A DNA stretch of 64,000 bases from Chlorocebus sabaeus (GCF_047675955.1 NC_132928.1:49842889-49906888); one strand, 5' to 3'; counted from the stretch's first letter, positions 34,038 to 46,042 are shown. Program-made: numbers and translations. Notes: generated from the sequence alone by a model not told the origin.

Positions 34038-35460
34038 CAGTTAACCCTGGAACAACTAGGGGATTAGGGGTTTGACACCCACACAGTCAAAAATCCATGT
34101 AAAACTTTTGACTTCTCCAAAATTTTACTAATAGCCTACTGCTAACTGGAAGACTTACCAGTAACATAAACAGTTGATTAACACATGTATTATATACTGT
34201 CTTCTTATAATAAAGTAAGCTAGAGAAAATAAAATATTAAGAAAATCCTAAGGAAAACATATTTACTGTACTGTATTGTAATTATCAATACTGTAAGTTT
34301 AAGGTTTGTTAAATGCCCCTTCATTTCCAAAATGAGTCAGCTGTCTGAAATGGCAGGCAACTGCAGCTACAGACCTCAATCTAAGGTACTTATCAAGCAA
34401 TTTAACTTTTTCTCATAATGTCATTTTTTTTTTCTCTGCTTCTTGGGAGCATTTCTAGCACCACTGGTGGCACTTCGTATGGGGCTCATGGTGTTATTCA
34501 AGGTTTAGGGTATTGCATTAAATATGATGAAAAACGCGAGAAGTGTGACAGATCACTTTTTACTGCAATACTCAATTTGCTAGAGCAAAGAACTGCTCAC
34601 ATGGAGATGATTAGCTCACAGGGTGTTTCATGTGGATATTCTCAACACTTGGGTTCTGCTGTAATAGCAACAGGAGGTGGTTACAAAATTATTTCGGTGG
34701 AACAGTATGTACTACAGTAATTTTATGCAGTTGTTTGTTTTAATTAGTTAATTAAATAATTTTTGTTCTTTCCATAGCTTTAGTGGTATAAGTGGTTTTT
34801 TGTTACATGGAAGAATTGTATCCTGGTGAAGTCTGGACTTTTAGTATACCCATCACCTGAATAGCACACATTGCACCCACTAGCTAATTTTTCATCAGTT
34901 ACGGTTCAACACTGCATTTTTAGATTTTTAAATATTTATCTAGACTGCAAATGGTACAATGTATAGTCTGTGTTTGTGTGTATAGGTTTTGATAAATTTT
35001 AACTTTTTATAATAGATTTATGTATGATAGTAAGTGATAGACTAGTATCTACATGTATTCACTCTTCATATACCTTTCTCTTTTTTTTTTTTTTTTTTTG
35101 AGACGGAGTCTTGCTCTGTTGCCCGGGCTGGAGTGCAGTGGCCGGATCTCAGCTCACTGCAAGCTCCGCCTCCCGGGTTTACGCCATTCTCCTGCCTCAG
35201 CCTCCCAAGTAGCGGGGACTACAGGCGCCCGCCACCTCGCCCGGCTAGTTTTTCGTGTTTTTAGTAGAGACGGGGTTTCACTGTGTTAGCCAGCATATAC
35301 CTTTCTCTTAATTTTTTTTTATATTTCTAATCTATGAGGTTCATCTGGTTTTTCAAATTGTTGCAAATCTCAAAAAAATTTTCCAATATATTTATTGAAA
35401 AAAAATCCATGTATAAGTGAACCCACACAGTTCAAACCTGTGTTGTTCAAAGGTAGATTG
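34038..35460 (+). mobile_element. Second Tigger-like element nested in the first
   Basis: Ends CAGTTAACCCTGGAACAAC (left) and GTTGTTCAAAGGTAGATTG (right) are inverted repeats. It interrupts the outer element exactly at ...GGCAAG-T/A-TTTATG. A right-hand TA is kept; the left one reads TG. The internal open stretch at 34418-34720 is part of the element's non-coding body and shows no transposase motif. Confidence 0.75.
35083..35293 (-). mobile_element. 5'-truncated young AluY, third layer of the nest
   Basis: A perfect 16-bp duplication (CATATACCTTTCTCTT, 35067-35082 and 35294-35309) flanks a copy that stops at GTGTTAGCCAG, lacking about 90 bp of the 5' end. CCACCTCGCCCGGCTAG is an Old World monkey-type variant. 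Confidence 0.95.
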
Positions 35461-35969
35461 TATTTATGTATCTAAACAAACCTAAACATAGAAAAGGTAC
35501 AATAAAAATACAGTATTATAATCTTATGGGATCACCGTTGTCTATGCCGTCTGACATTGAAATGTCATTATGCATGGCATGACTGTATAGTGTTTCCAAG
35601 TTCTGTGAGCCCCTCTAGCAAATTAATGGAGCCCAAGAAGGGGTTATGGGAATGCTAACTTATAGCTAGTTGGTTAGGACCCTTGGTCACCATCTGGGGC
35701 TTCTGACTGGCATCTGAAGTGGGAGCCATCTTGTGGGACTGAGCCTTCAACCTATGGTATCTGATGCGATCTCCAGGTAGTGTAAGAAGTGAATTGAATT
35801 AGAGGACACCTAGCTGGTGTCTGCTGCAAAACTGCTTATTTGCTTAGTGCGTGGGGAACTCCCCTCCACACACATCTGGAGTCAGAAGGGTGTTGTGAGA
35901 GTAAAGTGGGAGAAACTGAATTTGTTTATTCCTATATTCAGAATGGGGTCCTTGAGAACATCATAGTGG

Positions 35970-36172
35970 TAAACAGACGTTCTAAAGCCAGACTGCCTGG
36001 GTTCATCTCTCTGCTCCACCACTTCGAGTGTTACTTTAGCTCACTGTGCTTCAGTTTCCTATTAAGTTGGGATAATAATACCATCTCACAGAGTAACTTA
36101 AGAATTAAATCAGTTAATACACATAAAGCACTTGGAAATGTTTGGAGCATTAATAAACCCTCAATAGCTGAC
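35970..36172 (+). mobile_element. MIR SINE, nearly complete
   Basis: AGCCAGACTGCCTGGGTTCA..., TGTGCTTCAGTTTCC..., GGGATAATAATACC..., AATAAACCCTCAATAGCTG. Confidence 0.85.
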
Positions 36173-37180
36173 AAAAAATAGAAAAGGGTGAGGAACAACT
36201 TAATACATATTCAAATATATATTATAGATCTTTTCCATATTTGTTGAAGGGAAAATAAGAGGAAGTGTATTTAAGCTATGGAGATCTGGATTTTATGAAA
36301 TAAAAAAAAAAAGTAGATTAAAAATTTGCCCATTAAGAGACATAATTAACTACTGAGGGGAATATTTCTATAGAGGGCTGTATAGCATGCAGTAGATTCT
36401 GTAATTGTGTTTAGCCTAAGAATGGTATTCTCTAAAAGTGGGAAAACAATCCCTAGAAAATCAAGTTTGAATCTAGTACATGGCCACCTACCACCTCACT
36501 TGCCCAAGAAACATACTGAAAACTAAAGCTTGGTGTTCTATTGAGGGACTTACAACAAATTAACAAGAGCTGGTGTATGTTAAAATAGTACCCGAAGTTT
36601 TGACAACTATCTTCCTTGTTTAGCCTAGAGAAACAGAAGCAATGGGAAGAAATCACATTTGTAGTAGACCCATGACCAGGACTCAGATTTTAAAACTTAA
36701 AATGTTTCCATTACCTTGAATTTCTCTTTGTTGGGTTTTTTAAAAAGCTAAAATGAAAGAATTAATCACATAGCATGGCATTACATATACAAGGTCTTTA
36801 TACAGTTGAAGAAGTATTCAGTGATCCTTTAACATATCTGCCCACTTCTTGTTCTGACCTCAGGACACTGTCCTACCGCAAACCAAACTCCCGGTCCCTG
36901 TTAAAAGGGTGACCTAGGAAGCTATGCTTTATCATATATGCTTCTCAGCAATCCTTCATACACTGAATTGAGCCATTAAAGTCATATTTTTTGTCATTTA
37001 AGTCACAAAGGGGAAGTTGCTAATTGGGTAGCAGCAATAGAGGGAATGACTGCTGGTCTCCATGTGAAAACACTCTTCACAGTTCCCATATTTTCTTTTC
37101 TTGGAGTCTGAGATGTATATGTTTGCAATCTTCACCCCAGCCCTCTTTTGCTCATTTCCTGGTGGGACAGGGTTTTTAAT
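36173..37180. other. Unique intergenic sequence, no gene
   Basis: Nothing is recognised. Confidence 0.45.
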
Positions 37181-37183
37181 CCC

Positions 37184-37475
37184 TTTTTTTTTTTTTTTGA
37201 GACAGAGTCTCACTGTGGCCCAGGCTGGAGTGCAGTGGCACAATCTCGGTTCACTGCAAGCACTGCCTCCTGAATTTTCGCCATTCTCCTGCCTCAGCCT
37301 CCTGAGTAGCTGGGACTACAGGTGCCCGCCACCACGCCCGGCTAAGTTTTTGTATTTTTAGTACAGACGGGGTTTCACCCTGTTAACCAGGATGGTCTCG
37401 GTCTCCTGACCTCATGATCTGCCTGCTCGGCCTCCCAAAGTGCTGGGATTACAGGCATGAGTCACTGTGCCCGGC
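37184..37475 (-). mobile_element. AluY-like
   Basis: Antisense full-length Alu. Flanks AGGGTTTTTAAT / AGGGTTTGTATT. Confidence 0.95.
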
Positions 37476-37478
37476 CAG

Positions 37479-38266
37479 GGTTTGTATTCTTTACAATTTC
37501 TAACCAAATATGTGTGACTCTACTTCAGACTAAAAGTCAACATATTGACATGCAGAGATAGGAATTTAGTCTATCACTTTGTGCTTAGTGTCTAGGGAGA
37601 AGATACATGAGCTAAACAAAACGAAGAGAAATTTTCAGCACTTTTACATTCAATCAAATCTGGTCAGTTCTACTTCTCAAATATTTTTCTTATCCATCTT
37701 CTTCGTACATCCATAGCCATCTTTTATCTGAATTATAATACCCTCTTAGGCAACAGAAAAAGGTGGAGGAATACTTGCTAGCTATTTTAAGAAAATGCAA
37801 ATGCCAAGTATCACTGCGGGAAGACCTCATGGCTTCCCAGTCTTTTCCCTTGATACTCACCTTTCCCTTGAGGACCTGTAATGATCACTGTCTCCACCAG
37901 AGAAGTGCCAGTTTCCCTTCCACGGCGTAGATTGGTCCTCTTTGTTTTTCCTCATTCGTAGCATTGCTAAATCCAGGTGAGTTATATAAAGCTTTTAGAT
38001 AGGGCTTAGGAGTAATGGGGGATGGGGGTGGGGGAAGCAAATAAAACACTAAGATGCAACTTACCTAGCTATAACTAGGTACGGCTTGTTCTTTTTATTC
38101 AATAAATATTTGAGCACTCTGTGATTACCACGGTGCATATATTGACGACGCGTCACTGCTCGCAAGATGCATGTGGCAGCAGGGGTATGCTAATGCTGCC
38201 ACAGGGTAATAAAGGATAAATCAGAGTGTGGAGCACCTCAGTCACTTTAAAATGCGCAGGAAAGGC
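37479..38266. other. Mostly unique; short L2-like piece
   Basis: TATTCAATAAATATTTGAGC at about 38096-38115 resembles an L2 start. The rest is unassigned. Confidence 0.4.
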
Positions 38267-38282
38267 AGTGTTCTCTCCTTTT

Positions 38283-38577
38283 TTTTTTTTTTTTTTGAGA
38301 CGGAGTCTCGCTCTGTCGCCCAGGCTGGAGTGCAGAGGCCGATCTCAGCTCACTGCAAGCTCCGCCTCCCGGGTTCACGCCATTCTCCTGCCTCAGCCTC
38401 CCGAGTAGCTGGGACTACAGGCGCCCGCCACCGCGCCCGGCTAGTTTTTTGTATTTTTTAGTAGAGACGGGGTTTCACCATGTTAGCCAGGATGGTCTCG
38501 ATCTCCTGACCTCGTGATCCGCCCGTCTCGGCCTCCCAAAGTGCTAGGATTACAGGCTTGAGCCACCGCGCCCGGCC
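38283..38577 (-). mobile_element. Young AluY (Old World monkey type)
   Basis: Perfect 16-bp duplication AGTGTTCTCTCCTTTT (38267-38282 and 38578-38593). Head reads GCTTGAGCCACCGCGCCCGGCC. Confidence 0.97.
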
Positions 38578-38593
38578 AGTGTTCTCTCCTTTT

Positions 38594-39810
38594 ATCTGGA
38601 AGATTCACCAGTCATTTGAGCCCTTTGAAGTGACTCGTTCAACCCCCAAAATGGTTTGGCTGGACACGACCCAGTTTTGGATAAGAGGACAGGAGCTGGC
38701 TTCAGCTAGCAGCTTGCAGAGGTTTTCTTTCACCGGGGGTATATCTTGTAATGCTTGGGATGAATTTTTCCAGCCTCTAAGTCACCCAACCCAGGAACTC
38801 CTCACGCTGCTGGGTTTTGTAACAATAAAGGTCTTATTGTTTAAATCATCAAAAAAAGAAAAAACAAAAAAAACCCCCAAAACCAGGAGGCACCTAAAAT
38901 AGTATTTGGGGGAAGGGAATTATGAAAGATTTCACTGAAGTGCTGCCCTAAGAAAACGAAGACTTTAAGGACAAATAAGAATGAGCAGAACGTGAGATTG
39001 AGGAAAGCGAGGGCAGGAAATGAAGTATTTCAAGAGTCTAAGAATGTGCAAAAGACAAGTGAATGATGTGTTTAGGAAATTGCAAGTAGTTCATTATGCC
39101 CGGAGTGTAGAATACAAGGGGGTTCTCCTGTTTATGCTCAGGTGACAGGAACTAGTTTCTCTACCACCCACAAGGGTCCGTCCTTAAACACACAAGGAAT
39201 TCTCTGAATCCAGGCCAGAAACAGGGCATTCATGGGAGGAATTTCCTCCTCTTCCAGTCAATGGCAGCCTTCTCAGCTTGGTTTTCCAGGCTGAGGAACC
39301 CCATCTTTGATGGTTAATGCCAACAAAATCCTCTTCCTTAGGGAAAAACCCTATCCTCTTATACCACAAAATTTTACTCCATGATCTTGATAAGGACAAA
39401 ATAGTAGAATAGTGCATTATCTTTATGTATTTAATAGAACTGCTTGTTTACATTGCCAAAAGAAAGGCTACTTTCCATAAACCTGAGATCATAAGGAAAC
39501 TGGATATTATACTTTTAGCTTAGGTATTAACTAATGGTACAAAGTATGTAAACCCCTATCACTTCTAAATGGCAGTTCTCTTCACTGAATGAAAATCAGT
39601 TTACTTCCAATTTTTTTTTCAGGATTAGAGGTTTAGAAAACATCTTTAAATAAGTCATTAAAAGAAGTGAAGCAAATTAAGTTTCAAAAGTTTAAGAATG
39701 TACCATACTGTGGTTTTCCTGGGCCACTGTTGTCGGCCAGTTACAATGTGCTCCATTTCTCTAGACCCTAGCTTCTATTTTGAAGCTGATGTCTTACATT
39801 TTCCTTTCTA
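38594..39810. other. Unique intergenic sequence, no gene
   Basis: Contains an A/C-rich low-complexity patch (38850-38885). No exon is seen. Confidence 0.45.
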
Positions 39811-40122
39811 GGCCAGGCTCCGCAGCTCATGCCTGTAATCCCAGCACTTTGGGAGGCCAAGGCAGGTGGATCACCTGAGGTCAGGAGTTCAAGACCAGCC
39901 CGGCCAACATGGTGAAACCCCATCTTTACTAAAAATACAAAAAATTAGCCAGGCATGGTGGTGTGAACCTGTAATCCCAGCTACTCAGGAGGCTGAAGCA
40001 GGAGAATCGCTTGAACATGGGAGGTAGAGGTTGCAGTGAGCCGAGATTGCACCACTGCACTCCAGCCTGGGCAAGAGTGAGACTGTCTAAAAAATAATAA
40101 TAAATAAAATAAAAAATAAATT
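39811..40122 (+). mobile_element. Alu
   Basis: Flanked by TTTTCCTTTCTA / TTTTCCCTTCTA. Tail (AATAAA-like)n. Confidence 0.95.
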
Positions 40123-40399
40123 TTCCCTTCTAAAAGGATCACAATAACATGAATAGCAAATAGAATGTTTTAGGCAGCAATTATCTAAAATGTGGATGCT
40201 CTTGAGCATGCATTCTCAATGGGGGTAAAAATTGGTTCATTGGGGATAAAAAAATTATATTCTGTATAAAGCAAAAAACATTTACAGTCCATAAACAGAT
40301 ACATAGTACATATGTGGTGAAATTTCATGGGAAAGGGGTGACTAGAAAAAAATCTAAAAAAGCTCTTCAGGGAGGTGATGAAGAAAAGGTTAAGAAGCC

Positions 40400-40540
40400 A
40401 GGGGCTGTGACTCACACCTGTAATCCCAGCTACTTAGGAGGCTTAGGCAGGAGGACTGCTTGAGGCCAAGAGTTCAAAAACAGCCTGGGCAATATAGCGA
40501 GATCCCATGTCTACTTAAAAAAAAAAAAAAAAAAAAAAAG
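40400..40540 (+). mobile_element. Alu monomer / internally deleted Alu
   Basis: Left end joined directly to TCCCAGCTACTTAGGAGG, then a short body and a 20-base A tail. Confidence 0.85.
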
Positions 40541-40804
40541 AAAAGCTGCTGTGGAGATTCTTTTGCCAAGTCAGGAATACCTAAATTAACTGTATTTTTA
40601 CAAACCCTAAGTGCCGAGATAAAATGGAAAGTTATGGCTATTCCACTTCTAACCAATGTACTTGCAAATGGCTCCAATTCTTTGGTTTTTGTTTCTCCTA
40701 GCCAAGGTTGCTAAAATTGTTCAAGGAAAAGACTTGGATTTCTTTTTTTAAATATGATAAATCATTAAATATATAACACAGAGAGTACAAACCAAGAAAG
40801 TAAA

Positions 40805-40810
40805 TTTATT
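40805..40810 (-). terminator. TOR1AIP1: Candidate polyadenylation signal of TOR1AIP1
   Basis: This is AATAAA on the minus strand, the most distal canonical hexamer after the stop codon. A second AATAAA at 40934-40939 could be used instead. The choice between them is inference. Confidence 0.5.
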
Positions 40811-41584
40811 TAAATTACTAAAATAGCTTTTAAAGTCATTTACAGATTAGCTGCTATAATTATTTTTCCTGAAAGACACAGGTAACATATTACTTTTAAA
40901 TTACTTGGGTCAGTGAAACATTTAATAAAAACATTTATTTCTCTATATAATATGTATGTATAAAACAAGCCTTTTCAAAAACTCTGGTTTTCATAATCCT
41001 CTATAAATCAGATGATCTGACTTCTAAGAAGAACAAATTATAGTAAGGGGCATACATTTACGAATACTGGTAGTACTAGAGGAAAGAAGTTAGACCACTC
41101 TCCTACCACTTGTGGAACTCTCAAAGGGTAAATGACAAAGCCAATGACTGACTCTCTCTAAAAACAGTATTTACATTTAATGGTTTGTGGACAATAAAAA
41201 AACAAGGCGGATAGATCTAGAATTGTAACATTTTAAGAAAACCATAGCAGTTGACAGATGAGAAAGCTCAATTATAGATGCAAAGTTATAACTATACTAC
41301 TATAGTAGTAAAGAAATACATTTCACACTCTTCATATAAGTTCACTATCTTGGCTTGAGGCACTCCATAAAATGTATCACGTGCATAGTAAATCTTTATA
41401 TTTGCTATGGCGTTGCACTAGAGGACCTGGACTGCAACAACTGGATGCGCAGAAAACGGAAATCTTCAATAGCCCAGGACAGCAGGTTAACAAATGGTTT
41501 GTCAATTCCTGAAACTATTTCTTAATTCAAAACAAAAGCTTCAGGATGTGTCCAAAATAAACTGTTACGAATTGACCTAGTCTT

Positions 41585-41840
41585 TTTTTTTTTCCTTTTT
41601 GAGACAGAGTTTCGTTTTTGTTGCCCAGGCTGGAGGGCAATAAGCCTGGTCTCGGCTCACTGCAACCTCTGCCTCCCGGGTTTAAGCGATTCTCCTGCCT
41701 CAGCCTCCCAAGTAGCTGGGATTATAGGCATGTGCCACCATGCCCAGCTAATTTTTGTATTTTTAGTAGAGACGGGGTTTCACCATGTTGACCAGACTGG
41801 TCTCGAACTCCTGACCTCAGGTGATCCACCTGCCTCGGCC
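41585..41840 (-). mobile_element. 5'-truncated Alu in the TOR1AIP1 3' UTR (sense to the gene)
   Basis: Flanked by TTGACCTAGTCTT / CTGACCTACTCTT. It ends at CCTGCCTCGGCC, so the 5' head is absent. It is transcribed as a sense Alu in the mRNA. Confidence 0.93.
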
Positions 41841-42623
41841 TGACCTACTCTTAAGAGTCAAGTGAACAAGTATATTAAATCTTGCAATATACATGAAGAA
41901 TCCTTGGGAAGGTCAACAATTTTTCTTCAAGGAAGGAAAAAGGAGATATAAAAAACAAATCCCAATGGAATCCACCAAGATTAACAGTTCATATACCTAT
42001 GTTTGACTAACCTACATCTCAGTGGATTACTGTAACATTTCCTCCCTTCAGCTTCCCCATTATTTCTCCTTCCTTGCCTTGTTCTTTCCATCTTCCAAGA
42101 AACAAAAGAAAAAAAATTCCGAACACACACCTGCGTGACCTTTCATTACTTATGTTCCTATAGCAGAGGCTAAGGAACTCACACCTACATGGTATAAAAG
42201 GGAGCATAATGGGAAAATCCATGGTTACATTTAGGGAGCAATCTTACTAATAACTCAAGAAACTTAGTGAGAAATCTAAGTTAAAAAATCAGGAAGGTTC
42301 ATAAGGAGACAAATCCCTTTCACTGGTCATACCATAACTGTAATAATTCAGCCCAGAATCAAAATAGATTCTCTAAGGAACTGCATATAATCTGCACTCC
42401 TAAGATACCTTTAACACAGCTCTCAATGGAAACTGAAATGATTCTCTCATATCATAGATAATTAGGTTGAATGAATGATTTTTATGTTCCATGTTTATGT
42501 AAGAACTTAATTTCCTTTAAAAAGAAACCAGTTCTTTCAAAAAGAGCTCTAAATTCTGTCTCTGGTTAGAAAATGTGAACAATTCTCAGAACTTGGGACA
42601 TGATTTTTCTTCTCTCTCACTTC

Positions 42624-43411
42624 TTATAAGCAGATGCCCCTTTTCAAGGCATTTTCAGGTTGCACAGGCAGAACTAAGTGAGAAATGCGGCTCCAGAGGC
42701 CATTCAGTTTGTCTGGGTCCATATGATTGTAGGAGTTGGGTGTGTTAGAATTGGTGAACTTGACTTTAAGGAAATCTCTTACTTTTTCTTCAACTTCCTT
42801 TAGGCCTAGACTGGTTCCAAGTGTCTCTTCCTCCAATAAGACAGTCAGGACTAGGGCTACATCTTTGAAGGCTGCGTTTTCATGGTCACAATATTTGTAG
42901 AAGATCAAAGTAGAGCCTGCGGGCAATGACTCAATGCGGTGTACCACAGCTGCATTCTGACCATTCTTAAATCCATTGCTCAGTTCTTGGTCTACCTCTA
43001 GTTTGACAGCATCACTGTCTTGAGTAGCTTTATCTGTCCCATCAATCCGGATGGCACGGACACTACGAAAAGAAGAATAGGCATCAGCAATTTGTTCACT
43101 CAGACACCTAAGCGCTTCTTCAGCATCTCGGGCAGCAGTGAGCAGCAAGATAGCAGGCTGAGACCGAGGATGGGAGCTATTAAGATGTTTTTCCAGGAAT
43201 ATTTGGCTCCTTTTCCACAGCTTCTCATCTTGACCTTGATACTTATTCTTAAGTTGATTCATCTGGTTCTGGAACTCTTGAACAGCAGTGGTTTCTACCT
43301 CAGGAGTACTAAAGAACCAAAAACTCCCAGAGGCAAGAGCAGCTATCAGAGGAAGTAGCCACCAGCAGTTCCTCTTGACAAAAGATGCATTTTGGGGTTG
43401 TCCAGTCACTT
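42624..43411 (-). CDS. TOR1AIP1: TOR1AIP1 last coding exon: transmembrane helix and torsin-activating lumenal domain
   Basis: This exon encodes about 262 residues and ends at a TAA at 42624-42626. After a short basic stretch (FVKRN) comes one hydrophobic helix (WWLLPLIAALASGSFWFF), then the perinuclear-space domain. That domain adopts a AAA+-like fold without nucleotide binding in known structures. The arginine in LWSRISH (codon 42687-42689) sits 20 residues before the C-terminus. This matches human Arg563, the arginine finger that completes the torsin active site. An N-glycosylation sequon (NSS) lies in EKHLNSSHP. The exon start is set by the acceptor TAG at 43414-43412, giving phase 1 and a split Gln codon. 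A second AG three bases upstream is possible. The frame is intact, so the product is likely functional. Confidence 0.97.
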
Positions 43412-43876
43412 CTACTCAGAAAAAAAGAAATGACAGATATAAATACCATTTTCTTAGATTCAAGGCAAGTGACTTTTAAAATCAGTATCAATCTTTGTAA
43501 ACATTAGGTAAAAGAGAAAGAACTTTAAAGAAGAAAGCTGATAATTTTCTTAATAAAATAATTTTATCGCATTCTCAAGAAAATCTTACATGCGTACACT
43601 TTGAATTATGTGTATAAATATGCATATGTCTCTTCAATATAAAAATATCTTTGAGGAAAAAAGTTTTTAAACAAAAGAAATGGCATAAACAAGTCAGAAA
43701 AATAATACAGTTTAGAAAGTGAAGTTTATTATTTCCACTGCTAACAGTTGGGAGAATAGACTATTAAAAGACAATTTATAAAATATTTTTTAATTTAGAA
43801 ACTCAGCATTCACATGGCTAATTAATCAAGGTTAAATATTTCTGAAGTATATAAAAGGATAAAGAAAAGGATGCAG

Positions 43877-44168
43877 GCTGGACACAGTGGCTCATGCCTG
43901 TAATCCCAGCACTTCGGGAGGCCGAGGCATGAGGATCACAAGGTCAGGAGATCGAGACTGTGAAACCTCGTCTCTACTAAAAATACAAAAAACTAGCTGG
44001 GTGTGGTGGCACAAGCCTGTAGTCCTAGCTACTTGGGAGGCTGAGGCAGGAGAATCACTTGAACATGGGAGGCAGAGGTTGCAGTGAGTCAAGATCACAC
44101 CACTGCACTCCAGCCTGGGTGACAGAGCGAGATTCCATCTCAAAAAAAAAAAAAAGAAAAAAAGAGAA
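43877..44168 (+). mobile_element. Alu
   Basis: Full length apart from a short deletion after GGAGATCGAGAC, in the last TOR1AIP1 intron. Confidence 0.94.
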
Positions 44169-44589
44169 AAGTATGCAATATGAATGAACATCTTCTACAT
44201 GTTATAATAGCTAGCTGTCCCTTTAATTTTACTGATGTGTGGCCTTTTGTGGTATGCAAGTTAACACTGGTAAAACTTAGTTTGTAACTCATTGTTAATT
44301 ACTATTGGCAATAATAATAGTATTAATTTATATTTAGTGCTTTTCAGTTTATAAAGTTCTTTCTCATATTCTACTTCATTTATTCAGTTAATATGATAGT
44401 ACCAGTAATACTTTTAGAACTTCTATTTATTGACTGTTTCAAGCTATTAATTTTAGTAGGGACCTTTTAGAGCAGCAGTTCTCAAGGAGTGATCTGTGGG
44501 GTACCTCAAGACCCTATTTTGCAGGGGAGATGTCCATGAAGTTAAAACTATTCTTCTAACACTAAGATGTTATTTGACTTTCACCTTGT

Positions 44590-45060
44590 GTTGACATTTG
44601 CACTGATAATGCAAAAGCAATGGTGGGAAAAACTTTTGATGCCTTAGCATGAGTTACAGGGCAGTGGCACCAAACTGTACGAGTGTAGTCGTCGTTATTT
44701 TTCACTGCCATGCATTCAAGGTTTAACAAAGCGACATTCCTTTACTTAAGAATGTCCTTTATGAAGCAGTTAATTATTTATCTTATTAAATCTCAATCCT
44801 TGAGTACATATCTTGTCAACATTCTTTCTGAAGAAATGGCAAGTACGCACAAAGCACTTCTGCTGCATCATACAGGACCATGGTTGTCTCAAGGAAAATA
44901 ATTTTGTGCAAATGAATTACAAGGTGAATTAGCACATTTTTCAGGAATACTATTTTTTACTTGAAAGAACAAGTAAACTATGGCCAGACTTGTGTATTTT
45001 GCAGACATTTGCTTTCAAGTGAAAATTAGGATTTTAGAATCCTAAATCTGCCACCATTGA
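44590..45060 (+). pseudogene. hAT-Charlie transposase remnant
   Basis: The read-through ICTDNAKAMVGKTFDALA matches the conserved 'CTDGA...M' block of Charlie/ZBED transposases. GPWLSQGK at about 44877-44900 corresponds to the 'RWLSRG' block. Stops and frame changes occur between these blocks. The DDE catalytic residues cannot all be recovered, so it is inactive. Confidence 0.7.
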
Positions 45061-45095
45061 GTTTGACAACTCCCAATATTGTACTTTAACGCTTT

Positions 45096-45390
45096 CTTTT
45101 TTTTCTGAGATGGAGTCTTGCTCTGTGGCCCAGGATAGCGTGAAGTGGTGCCATCTTGGCTCACTGCAACCTCTGCCTCCTGGGTTCAAGTGACTCTCCT
45201 GCCTCAGTCTCCTGAGTAGCTGGGATTACAGGTGCATGCCACCATACCCAGCTAATGTTTTTGTATTTTTAGTAGACACAGGGTTTTGCCATGTTGGCCA
45301 GGCTGGTCCTGAACTCCTGACCTCAGGTGACCTGCCCACGTAGGCCTCCCAAAATGTTGGGATTACAGGCGTGAGCCATGGCACCCCACC
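45096..45390 (-). mobile_element. Alu inside the Charlie element
   Basis: Flanked by CTTTAACGCTTT (45084-45095) / CTTTAACACTTT (45391-45402). Confidence 0.95.
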
Positions 45391-46042
45391 CTTTAACACT
45401 TTTTAAAAGTCTTGAGATTGGCAGTGATATTAACAAATGATATTTTATATTACATTCCTAATGTGTCAATGTTTGGGAAAATCTGCATTTCTCAGTGAAC
45501 CAATGTTTTCCAAACGACCAGTGCACGATACTCCATTCAAAGTATAAGAAAGACCAATGAATTTTACTGTAATAGACTACTAAAAGCTCAGTAAGATGGT
45601 TTCAGATATCCTATTTCAAGTAACATTTAAGAAACTAACACTTGTTGAGTTTTGGAGAGTTCAAAAAAGAAGAGCCACAATTATCTGAAAAGGCTATTAA
45701 AATTTTTCCTATCTGTATAAAGCTGGATTTTTTGTAGATACTTCAACCAAAATATATTGCAACAGACTGAATACAGAAGCATATATGATAATCCAAATCC
45801 ATTTTTTAAAGCTAGACATTAAAGAGATCAGAAAAAATGCAAAGCAATCTGATCTGTCACTCATCTTGCTAAATTATTTAAAATCAATTAATATTTTTAA
45901 AAATTTTCAACTTTAATTTCCTGGTACATATGGATAGATATAACCCATATTTTCAACAAAAAGCTCCTTGAAGTTCTTAATAACTTTGCTAGTGTAAAGT
46001 GGTACCAAGAACAAAAAATGTGAGAATCATCATTAATCTATT

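Larger units (their letters stand above)
33659..35585 (+). mobile_element. Tigger-type (pogo/mariner) DNA transposon, outer element of a nest
   Basis: It starts CAGTCATGTGTCACTTAATGA and ends in the matching inverted repeat (right end read in reverse: CAGTCATGCCATGCATAATGA). TA dinucleotides sit directly outside both ends (33657-33658 and 35586-35587). Own sequence is about 33659-34037 (minus an Alu monomer) and 35461-35585. No transposase is seen, so it looks non-autonomous. A second Tigger-like element fills the middle. Confidence 0.85.
40786..42623 (-). other. TOR1AIP1: TOR1AIP1 3' UTR
   Basis: About 1.8 kb of non-coding sequence follows the stop codon. On the minus strand, AATAAA hexamers occur at 40934-40939 and 40805-40810. 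The latter is the last good one and would place cleavage near 40785, so the exact end is inferred. The UTR is AT-rich and contains one Alu in sense orientation (41585-41840). Confidence 0.6.
44473..46032 (+). mobile_element. Decayed hAT-Charlie DNA transposon, interrupted by an Alu
   Basis: It starts CAGCAGTTCTCAAGGAGTGATC and ends TGAGAATCATCA, degraded hAT-Charlie type inverted ends (consensus CAGTGGTTCTCA). About 1.27 kb excluding the Alu. The body carries a decayed transposase and an AT-rich 3' non-coding part (AAGAGATCAGAAAAAATGC..., AGATATAACCCATATTTTC...). It lies in the last intron of TOR1AIP1, antisense to it. Confidence 0.8.

Noticed and set aside
34418..34720. A 100-residue open frame in the inner Tigger-like element
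   Set aside because: No transposase (DDE or CENP-B-type) motif. It appears to be non-coding transposon body.
35840..36181. A 113-residue open frame
   Set aside because: Most of it overlaps a MIR element.
42624..43409. Reading the last TOR1AIP1 exon as a separate 261-residue protein with its own start
   Set aside because: The first codon is GTG (Val) inside the exon, and a clear acceptor lies just upstream. It is an internal exon of the gene.
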